64,000 nt of DNA from an uncultured Bacillota bacterium (GTDB lineage Bacteria > Bacillota > Clostridia > Christensenellales > QAND01): contig CAJJKN010000003.1 of assembly GCA_905188085.1 (NCBI GenBank), positions 186,001 through 250,000 on the forward strand, read 5' to 3'. Positions 57,881 through 64,000 of this stretch are shown in pieces. The position numbers were made by a program, and so were the translations under genes. The first letter of the stretch is position 1. Every line of letters starts with the position of its first letter. The notes beneath the pieces are model-generated. The model did no database searches, was not told the origin of the DNA, and worked only from the letters and a program-made list of their open reading frames with translations.

Positions 57881-57923
57881 GCTGCGCGATTTTTCCTTTT
57901 GTAAAACAGATACTTTTGCATAT

Positions 57924-57952
57924 AAAAAAGGCCCCTTTTCGAGGCCTTTTTC
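57924..57952. terminator. Bidirectional terminator
   Basis: The stem AAAAAGGCC / GGCCTTTTT lies between the small coiled-coil gene (plus) and the purine transporter operon (minus), with T runs on both sides. Confidence 0.88.
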
Positions 57953-57969
57953 TTTTATCAAACCGGTGC

Positions 57970-58935
57970 TTACCGCTCTTCTCTAAAGTACGATCTGCTC
58001 AGCCATGCCGGCGGTTGGTTTTCTTTTTTCTTCCTCATCGTAATGATGACAAGCACTACAATCGTCGCCACATACGGCACCATATCCAGCAACTGAGAAG
58101 AGAAGGTGATCTTCATGCCAAACAGCGAAATCACCGTATTTTGCAGCTTATAGCCCATTCCGCGGAACGCTCCAAACAGATAGGCGCCGAAAATGGCTTT
58201 TGCCGGGTTCCATGTGGAGAAGATAACCAGCGCCACCGCAATCCAGCCCAGGCCGTTGGTAATGTTATCCTGCCAGCTGGGCACAAACACCAGCGATAAA
58301 TACGCGCCGCCTACGCCGCACAAAAAGCCGCCCAGCAACAAGCTTACATATTTATACCGCGTTACGTTGATCCCGGAGGCATCCGCCGCCGCAGGGTTTT
58401 CCCCTACCGCCCGCATGTTCAGGCCGATCTGCGTCTTTTTGATGAAAAAGTAAATCAAAATTGCCAATACCGGCGCAATTTGCACATAGATGCTCTGCGA
58501 AAACAGCGCTTTCCCGATAATGGGAATGTTGCACAAGCCGGGCACATCATATGCCGCAAACGTGTTCATCACAGAAGCCGGCAAGCTTACGCCGCTCATG
58601 GATTTTCCCAGCATACCCGCAAAGCCCGTGCCGAAAATCGTCAGCGCCAGCCCCGTTACGGTCTGGTTTCCTTTCAGCGTTACGGTGATAATGCTGTAAA
58701 TCAGCGCGCCCAGCGCACCGGCCAGCCCGGCCGCCAACACAGCCAGCCACGGGCTTGCCGTCACCAGCGCGGTTTTAAAGCCCACTGCGGCGCCCATGAT
58801 CATCATGCCTTCTACGCCCAGGTTCAGGTTTCCTGTTTTCTCTCCCAAAATGCCGCCCAGCGTGCCAAACAACAAGGGCGTGCCCATCTGTACGGAGATC
58901 TGCAAAAATAATGCCGTTGCCATCATCCAGCCCAT
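57970..58935 (-). CDS. Nucleoside-type ABC transporter permease 2 (NupQ/YufQ-like)
   Basis: This 321-aa hydrophobic protein of the BPD_transp_2 (RbsC/LivH-like) family has about 8-9 membrane segments. It carries the typical FGTLGGILGEKTGNLNLGVEGMMIMGA near the N-terminus and RAVGENPAAADASGINV in the cytoplasmic loop. It pairs with the permease encoded upstream to form the channel. The ATG at 58935 follows GGAGGG; earlier in-frame codons overlap the upstream gene. Last gene of the xpt-transporter operon. Confidence 0.9.
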   Translation of the reverse strand: MGWMMATALFLQISVQMGTPLLFGTLGGILGEKTGNLNLGVEGMMIMGAAVGFKTALVTASPWLAVLAAGLAGALGALIYSIITVTLKGNQTVTGLALTIFGTGFAGMLGKSMSGVSLPASVMNTFAAYDVPGLCNIPIIGKALFSQSIYVQIAPVLAILIYFFIKKTQIGLNMRAVGENPAAADASGINVTRYKYVSLLLGGFLCGVGGAYLSLVFVPSWQDNITNGLGWIAVALVIFSTWNPAKAIFGAYLFGAFRGMGYKLQNTVISLFGMKITFSSQLLDMVPYVATIVVLVIITMRKKKENQPPAWLSRSYFREER

Positions 58936-58939
58936 GCTT

Positions 58940-60004
58940 TCAGCCCTCCTGCTGCGCTTTATGTTTGCGCACAACCTTATAGCTTAGGAAAAATTCACTG
59001 CCCAGCACAAAGAACAAAATCGTTCCCTGAATCAAGCTTGCCAGCGAAGACGGCACCTGCAGCGCCGTTTGAATGTAGTTTCCGCCCTGAAGCAAAATGG
59101 CAAACAGGAACGAAACCACCGCAATCGCCGGTGCAGACAATTTGCTAAGCCAGGTGGTAATAACCGCCGTAAAGCCCAGCCCGCCAGACAGCTGATTGGT
59201 CAGCGAGCGCTCAATGCCGGAAGCCTGCATCATCCCGGCCATGCCGCAGATCCCGCCGGAAATCAAAATCGCAATCAGCATCACCTTCGTCGGATTGATG
59301 CCCGCATACCGCGCCGTGGTTTCGCTTTCGCCCACCACGGCGATTTTATAGCCCAGCTTGCTCTGTTTAAACAGCAAATGAACAATCAACACCAATACCA
59401 GCGCAATGATCCAGCCGATATGAATGCCAAACACCTTGGGCAGCACGCCATTATCCGAAAAATACGGCATGCGCGGAAATCCTGCCCCTTTGGGGTCTTT
59501 CCAGGGCCCGTATTGCAAATAGGTAATCCAGGTGGTGGCAATATAGTTCATCATCAGCGTTACCAGCGTTTCGCTTGTCTGCCATTTGGCTTTCAAAACA
59601 GCCGGGATCATCGCCCACAGCCCGCCGCAGACAAAGCCCGCCGCCATCATCATGGGAATCAGCAAAATCCCCGGCACATCCGGGCAGGCAAACGCCACGC
59701 CCGCCGCGCCAAACGCCCCCATGTAAAACTGGCCCTCGGCGCCGATGTTCCAAAATTTCATTTTAAACGCCACCGCCGTGCCCAGCGACAGCACCAGCAG
59801 CGGAATGGTTTTGTTGATGGTTTCCTGCAAACGATAGGACGTGCCTGTGGCCCCCTCTACCATTTTTACATAAACGGTAAACGGGTTCAGGCCCAAAAAC
59901 ATCATAATCAGCCCTGTGGCCGCCAAAGCCGCCACCACAGCGATCAGCCTTGTCAAAAGCTCGCGCCCTCTGGAGGGTTCTTCTTTTTTTACTATGTTCA
60001 GCAT
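58940..60004 (-). CDS. Nucleoside-type ABC transporter permease 1 (NupP/YufP-like)
   Basis: The 354-aa permease has a charged N-terminus (KKEEPSRGRELL), about ten hydrophobic segments, and the family loops KMKFWNIGAEGQFYMGAFGA and AVVGESETTARYAGINPTKV. It overlaps the ATPase gene by 7 nt and is followed 4 nt later by the second permease. BMP-family systems import purine nucleosides in characterised Firmicutes and spirochaetes. The substrate here is inferred from the neighbours. Confidence 0.9.
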   Translation of the reverse strand: MLNIVKKEEPSRGRELLTRLIAVVAALAATGLIMMFLGLNPFTVYVKMVEGATGTSYRLQETINKTIPLLVLSLGTAVAFKMKFWNIGAEGQFYMGAFGAAGVAFACPDVPGILLIPMMMAAGFVCGGLWAMIPAVLKAKWQTSETLVTLMMNYIATTWITYLQYGPWKDPKGAGFPRMPYFSDNGVLPKVFGIHIGWIIALVLVLIVHLLFKQSKLGYKIAVVGESETTARYAGINPTKVMLIAILISGGICGMAGMMQASGIERSLTNQLSGGLGFTAVITTWLSKLSAPAIAVVSFLFAILLQGGNYIQTALQVPSSLASLIQGTILFFVLGSEFFLSYKVVRKHKAQQEG

Positions 60005-61533
60005 GCTTTTCCCTCCTCCGGCGTATGGCCCAGCATTAACAGCCCTACGTCTTCTTTTGTTACGGTCTTGGGATCCACAATGCCCATAATTTCGCCATCA
60101 TGAATCACCATCAGCCGGTCGCACAGTCCCAGCAGCACATCCAGGTCCTCACCGATAAACAAAATCCCGACGCCCTTGGCCTTCTGCTGGTTTAGAATGT
60201 CATAAATGTTATACGAAGCGCCGATGTCCAATCCGCGCACCGGATAGGCCGTAATAATCAAATGCGGGTTCATATCAATTTCCCGGCCCAGCAACACCTT
60301 TTGAATGTTCCCGCCGGATAGTTTTTTTACAATATGGTTAACAGACGGCGTATCGATTTGGAACCTTTCCACAATCTTTTCCGCCCGTTCGCGCCCCGCT
60401 TTTCTGTCCACAAACGGCGATTTTCCCTCGTGGAATGTCTTGAGCAGCACATTGTCCACAATATCCATCCCGGCCACCAGGCCCATGCCCAGCCTGTCCT
60501 CCGGAATAAAACTCATGCTGATGCCCTTTTGAATGATCTTCGCCGGCGTCATCCCCAAAATGGATTCGCCTTTAAACACCACATCGCCGTCCTGCGCCTT
60601 ATACAGCCCGGCAATCAATTCGCACAGCTCTTTTTGTCCGCTGCCTGCAATGCCGGCCACGCCCAAAATTTCTCCGGTTTTCAGCGTAAAGGACACATGC
60701 TTTAATACCTCCATGCCCTCGCCGTTTTTCGCCGTCACATCTTTGAGTTCCAACAGCGGTTTCTGGTTTGCTTCGTCTACCGGCGTGCGCTCAATGTCCA
60801 AATTCACTGCCCGGCCCACCATCATTTCCGTCAGCTGCCGCGGGTCTGTGTCCTTGGTGTTCACCGTGCCGATGGTTTCGCCCTTACGCAGCACCGTCAC
60901 GCGGTCGCTGATCTCCATCACTTCGTTCATCTTGTGCGTAATGATGATGATGCTGCAACCTTCCTTTTTCATGTTGCGCAGTATATCAAACAGCTTTGTA
61001 ATTTCCTGCGGCGTCAATACCGCCGTGGGTTCATCCAAAATCAGAATGTTCGCCCCGCGATACAACACCTTTAAGATTTCCACCGTCTGCTTTTCGCTGA
61101 CGGACATGTTGTATACCTTTTTGTCCGGATCTACGATCAGGCCGTATTTTTCCTCAATGGCCCGAATCTCCTCCGTCAATTGTTTTTGTTTTATAAAAAA
61201 GCCGGCTTTTTCTTTTCCTGCCACAATGTTCTCTTTTGCGCTCAGCACGTCCACCAGCTTAAAATGCTGATGCACCATGCCAATGCCCGCTTTGATAGAT
61301 TCTGCGGGCTCGGAAAAACTGACGGCCTTGCCGTCCAGATAGATTTCCCCTGCGTCCGGCGAATAAATGCCGGAAAGCATATTCATCAACGTGCTTTTCC
61401 CGGAGCCGTTTTCTCCCAAAAGCGCGTGGATTTCCCCTTTTTCTACCGAAAGATTGATGTTGTGGTTGGCCACCACCGGGCCAAACGATTTACAGATGCC
61501 TTTTAACTCGATATATGCGGGATGGTCTGCCAT
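59998..61533 (-). CDS. Nucleoside-type ABC transporter ATPase (duplicated cassettes, NupO/YufO-like)
   Basis: The 511-aa protein has two ABC cassettes. The N-terminal one has Walker A GENGSGKSTLMNML, signature MSVSEKQTVEILKVL and LDEPTAVLTPQE. The C-terminal one has a degenerate Walker A (GIAGSGQKELCELIAG) and LSGGNIQKVLLGREI. This RbsA/MglA-like layout is standard for BMP-type systems, in which only one site is fully competent. It energises the two permeases encoded directly downstream. A hairpin separates it from the binding-protein gene. Confidence 0.92.
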   Translation of the reverse strand: MADHPAYIELKGICKSFGPVVANHNINLSVEKGEIHALLGENGSGKSTLMNMLSGIYSPDAGEIYLDGKAVSFSEPAESIKAGIGMVHQHFKLVDVLSAKENIVAGKEKAGFFIKQKQLTEEIRAIEEKYGLIVDPDKKVYNMSVSEKQTVEILKVLYRGANILILDEPTAVLTPQEITKLFDILRNMKKEGCSIIIITHKMNEVMEISDRVTVLRKGETIGTVNTKDTDPRQLTEMMVGRAVNLDIERTPVDEANQKPLLELKDVTAKNGEGMEVLKHVSFTLKTGEILGVAGIAGSGQKELCELIAGLYKAQDGDVVFKGESILGMTPAKIIQKGISMSFIPEDRLGMGLVAGMDIVDNVLLKTFHEGKSPFVDRKAGRERAEKIVERFQIDTPSVNHIVKKLSGGNIQKVLLGREIDMNPHLIITAYPVRGLDIGASYNIYDILNQQKAKGVGILFIGEDLDVLLGLCDRLMVIHDGEIMGIVDPKTVTKEDVGLLMLGHTPEEGKAC

Positions 61534-61573
61534 TGCCTGCCTCCTGCCTGCGTGGGTTGTTTTGCCATGAAAT

Positions 61574-61611
61574 GGAGGAAGAGCACCCCGAATCGGAATG
61601 CTCTTTCCTCC
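61574..61611 (-). repeat. Intercistronic hairpin after the binding-protein gene
   Basis: GGAGGAAGAGCA pairs with TGCTCTTTCCTCC around a 13-nt loop, without a T tail. It lies between the lipoprotein and ATPase genes. A likely role is to stabilise the upstream mRNA, so that binding protein exceeds membrane components. Confidence 0.65.
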
Positions 61612-61625
61612 TAAGCCATGTTAGT

Positions 61626-62774
61626 TTAGGACTCAGTCTTCGGAACGGAGCCGATAACGCCTTCTACGAACCAATCCATAGACAGCATTTCTTCATCCGT
61701 CATGGTGGCGCCTTCCGCCACTTTCACATTGCCTTCGTTGTCTTTGATCGGGCCGGCAAATACATGCTTGCCATCCGCGATCTCTTTCTGCGCTTTTTCG
61801 ATGGCTTCTTGGGTGCCTTCTGCACAGTTTTTAGACAGCTTGTCCAGTTTTACGATACCTTCGTTCATGTTGCCATGGCCCCAGTAGTTTTCAGCTTTCC
61901 AGGTGCCGTCCATGATCTTCTGTACCTGTTCGGTGTAGTAGATGCCCCAATCCCACAGCGGTGCGGTCAGGTATGCATCCGGGCCTTTGGAGAGCGTGTC
62001 GGCATTGTAGCCCACCGCATAGGCGCCTTTTTCCTGCGCAGCCACAACCGGGCCCGCGCTGTCGCAATGCTGTCCCAATACGTCGCAGCCGGAGTTCAGC
62101 AGTTCCACAGCCGCCTGTTTTTCGCCGGTCGGATCAAACCAGGAGTTGGTCCATTTTACTTCTACGGTCGCATCCGGGTTTACCGAACGAACACCCAGCG
62201 TAAACGCGTTGATGCCGCGGGTTACTTCCGGCAACGGCATAGCCGCTACATAACCGATCTTGTTGCTCTTGGTACGCAAGCCCGCCGCAATGCCGGACAG
62301 ATAGCGCATTTCATACATGCGGCCGAAATAGGCGGACATGTTATCCGCGGTTTTGTAGCCGGAGCAATGGAAGAAATACACATCCGGATGCTGCTGCGCC
62401 ACATTCAGCGTGAAATCCATAAAGCCGTAGCTGGTGGAGAAAATCACGTTGCAGCCCTGATCGATCATATCGTTCAACGCTTTTTCGCAGTCCGCATTTT
62501 CCGGTACGCTTTCTTTGATGATTACCTGATCTTCAGATAAGCCCAGGTTTTCAATCATCTTTTTACGGCCTTGGTCATGGGCATACGAATAGCCTTCGTC
62601 TCCCACCGGTCCCACATAGACAAACCCAATCTTCAGCTGATCCTTCGGAATCGCTTTCAGGTTGGAGCTGCTGCTGCCGCCTTCGGTGCTGCTGTTGCCG
62701 CCGCCGCAGGCAGTCAGGGCAAAGATCATCGCGCAAGACATGATCGCTGCCAGGATACGTTTTGTCCTCTTCAT
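61626..62774 (-). CDS. BMP-family substrate-binding lipoprotein (nucleoside transporter)
   Basis: The 382-aa precursor has a basic N-terminus, a hydrophobic stretch and a lipobox ending in Cys23 (LTAC), then a Ser/Gly linker. The Bmp domain has IGFVYVGPVGDEGYSYAHDQGR, IIKESVPEN, FFHCSGYKTADNMSAYFGRMYEMRYLSG, GCDVLGQHCDSAGP and GYNADTLSKGPDAYLTAPLWDWG. It resembles PnrA/TmpC and NupN, which bind purine nucleosides. It sits on the outer face of the membrane. The xpt gene lies 50 nt upstream, pointing to purines. Confidence 0.93.
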   Translation of the reverse strand: MKRTKRILAAIMSCAMIFALTACGGGNSSTEGGSSSSNLKAIPKDQLKIGFVYVGPVGDEGYSYAHDQGRKKMIENLGLSEDQVIIKESVPENADCEKALNDMIDQGCNVIFSTSYGFMDFTLNVAQQHPDVYFFHCSGYKTADNMSAYFGRMYEMRYLSGIAAGLRTKSNKIGYVAAMPLPEVTRGINAFTLGVRSVNPDATVEVKWTNSWFDPTGEKQAAVELLNSGCDVLGQHCDSAGPVVAAQEKGAYAVGYNADTLSKGPDAYLTAPLWDWGIYYTEQVQKIMDGTWKAENYWGHGNMNEGIVKLDKLSKNCAEGTQEAIEKAQKEIADGKHVFAGPIKDNEGNVKVAEGATMTDEEMLSMDWFVEGVIGSVPKTES

Positions 62775-62824
62775 CTTTCTCTCCTCTTTTCCCTTATTGA
62801 TTCAAACAAACCGTTTCGGCTTGC

Positions 62825-63400
62825 TTAATCTCTGAATACAATGCCCGTTTCCACATCCATTTTGTCGATGATGGCCAGCGATTCCACGCGAACGCCCTGT
62901 CCGCGAATCAAGTCTCCGCCCTCTTGGAACCCTTTTTCAATGGCAATGCCGGCGCCCACCAGCGTGGCCCCGGAATCATGAATCAAATGGCAAAGGCCGT
63001 TGAGCGCGCTGCCCTTTGCCAGAAAATCATCTATAATCAATACGCGGTCTTCTTTGTTTAAAAACTTTTTGGAAACAATGATATCGTACACACGCTTATG
63101 CGTGAAAGACTCTACTTTGGTGGTGTACACATCTCCGTCGATGTTTGCGCTCTGCGTCTTTTTAGCAAATACCACCGGCACATCAAAATACTGTGCCGCC
63201 ACACACGCAATGCCGATCCCGGAGGCCTCGATGGTTAAAATCTTGTTTACGCCCTGGTCGCCAAACAGTCTGTAAAACTCTTTGCCCATGGCGTTGAACA
63301 GCGCAATATCCATCTGATGGTTTAAAAAATTATCCACCTTCAGAATATTTCCCTCTTTCAAACGCCCGTCTTTGATGATGCGTTGTTTAAGCTCCTCCAT
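62825..63400 (-). CDS. xpt: Xanthine phosphoribosyltransferase (Xpt)
   Basis: The 191-aa enzyme converts xanthine (and guanine) plus PRPP to the nucleotide. It begins MEELKQRIIKDGRLKEGNIL, characteristic of Xpt, and has the PRPP motif VLIIDDFLAKGSALNGL and the flexible loop region KKTQSANIDGDVYTTKVESFT. I start at the ATG at 63400 by family length and alignment; longer in-frame codons run into the promoter. It heads the transporter operon. No purine riboswitch is visible in the leader. Confidence 0.93.
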   Translation of the reverse strand: MEELKQRIIKDGRLKEGNILKVDNFLNHQMDIALFNAMGKEFYRLFGDQGVNKILTIEASGIGIACVAAQYFDVPVVFAKKTQSANIDGDVYTTKVESFTHKRVYDIIVSKKFLNKEDRVLIIDDFLAKGSALNGLCHLIHDSGATLVGAGIAIEKGFQEGGDLIRGQGVRVESLAIIDKMDVETGIVFRD

Positions 63401-63457
63401 ACTCTTGTCCACCCACCGTCTTTGGAAAATGATAAAAATACCTCTCCTGATTTTAAT

Positions 63458-63486
63458 AGCGTACAACATCTTCTCCCGATTTTCAA
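63458..63486 (-). promoter_or_regulatory. Possible promoter of the xpt-transporter operon
   Basis: TTGAAA and TACGCT are separated by 17 nt. The leader is about 50 nt and too short for a purine riboswitch. Confidence 0.5.
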
Positions 63487-63630
63487 TTTATTTCCGCCAT
63501 TTTTTCGACAATTTCTTTCATTTTATTCTATTTTTATTTCTGTGTTCCCCTTTTCCCGCGCTCTTTTCCCTTTCTGCCGGCATAAAGCAGGCCGTTTCTC
63601 CCTACAATAGAACCAAAAGGGGGAATTCTG

Positions 63631-64000
63631 TTGAAAAACAAACACATCCGTCGATGGATAGATTACGGCATCTTGGCCCTGTCTTTGGCCCTTATCGTGC
63701 ATATCGGCTTTCTGGTTCCCAAGGTCACCTCCGTCATGGCCGGCGGCAACGACTGGGGACTCGGCTTTGGCAAACAGGGCGAACAGCCCCGCGGCAATAC
63801 AGACCGCGAAACCCTTGCCAAATACGACGCTTATTATATCGGAAAGCCCGAAGAAAAAGTGCTTTACCTCACCTTTGACTGCGGGTACGAAAACGGCAAC
63901 ACCGGCGCCATTTTGGATACGCTGAAAAAGCACAACGTACACGCCGCCTTTTTTGTCGTGGGCCATTATCTGGAGGAAAGTTCGGACTATGTAAAGCGCA
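63631..64000 (+). CDS. PdaA-like polysaccharide deacetylase (partial, 3' end missing)
   Basis: The frame starts at a TTG preceded by AAGGGGGAATTCTG and remains open to the window edge (123 codons seen). A basic N-terminus and a membrane segment (about 12-35) are followed by a spacer. The start of a NodB-type deacetylase domain then has YLTFDCGYENGN and HAAFFVVGHYL. This resembles PdaA, which removes the acetyl from N-acetylmuramic acid during muramic-delta-lactam formation in spore cortex. PdaA-type proteins do not keep the second Asp of TFDDG; here it is Cys. The TTG start and sporulation role are inferences. Confidence 0.8.
   Translation, partial: MKNKHIRRWIDYGILALSLALIVHIGFLVPKVTSVMAGGNDWGLGFGKQGEQPRGNTDRETLAKYDAYYIGKPEEKVLYLTFDCGYENGNTGAILDTLKKHNVHAAFFVVGHYLEESSDYVKR

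Noticed and set aside
63401..63630. A guanine riboswitch upstream of xpt
   Set aside because: None of the conserved core or loop sequences is visible on the minus strand, and the predicted leader is too short.

Overview
The window is a gene-dense bacterial chromosome segment that reads as a member of the class Clostridia (Firmicutes). GC looks moderate, roughly 50-55% by eye. Supporting signs are strong AGGAGG ribosome binding sites, TTGACA/TATAAT promoters, U-tailed terminators, LL-diaminopimelate aminotransferase, type III glutamine synthetase, an ANTAR antiterminator beside glnA/GOGAT, DUF134-Mrp-NifX genes, QueH and a BMP-type nucleoside ABC transporter. The family cannot be fixed from the sequence alone. 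I see no rRNA, tRNA, CRISPR array, insertion sequence or prophage.

Layout: 1-2.1 kb holds the end of an ABC permease, a PanE-like reductase and a sirtuin. 2.1-9.5 kb is one aromatic operon on the minus strand (aroF-aroB-aroA-aroC-aroE/aroK fusion-aroQ-tyrA). It is preceded by a leader peptide crowded with Tyr and Phe codons and by an attenuator with three mutually complementary segments. 9.6-14.3 kb carries an L,D-transpeptidase, chorismate mutase, a B12-binding radical SAM protein and a class II aldolase. 14.6-21.5 kb is ABC-F, carA and a carB fused in frame to dapF. A divergent promoter region leads into a complete arginine operon, argGHCJBDF (21.8-29.7 kb). 30-36.5 kb has a frameshifted small exporter gene, a DUF2148 protein, an unrecognised 201-aa protein, three tandem aldo/keto reductases and an iron-type alcohol dehydrogenase.

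36.8-48.5 kb is a nitrogen and lysine block. On the minus strand a three-part split glutamate synthase is followed by glnA type I, an ANTAR regulator, dapF and dapL. On the plus strand are glutamine synthetase III and an ammonium channel fused to a PII domain. Both transcription units begin with a terminator in the leader, and the GOGAT leader terminator shows an ANTAR-type hexaloop.

48.6-57.9 kb contains DUF134-Mrp-NifX, queH, a two-component/FtsX ABC transporter module, a lysophospholipase-like hydrolase and a small coiled-coil protein. 58-63.4 kb is a purine salvage operon (xpt plus a BMP-family ABC transporter). The window ends inside a PdaA-like deacetylase gene.

The recurring theme is amino-acid biosynthesis with transcription attenuation and domain fusion. 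Carbamoyl phosphate (carAB) feeds the divergent arg operon, and GOGAT/GS supplies the nitrogen. The most notable items are the Tyr/Phe leader peptide with its three-segment RNA switch, the CarB-DapF fusion beside a second free-standing dapF, and the ANTAR/Amt-PII nitrogen circuitry.
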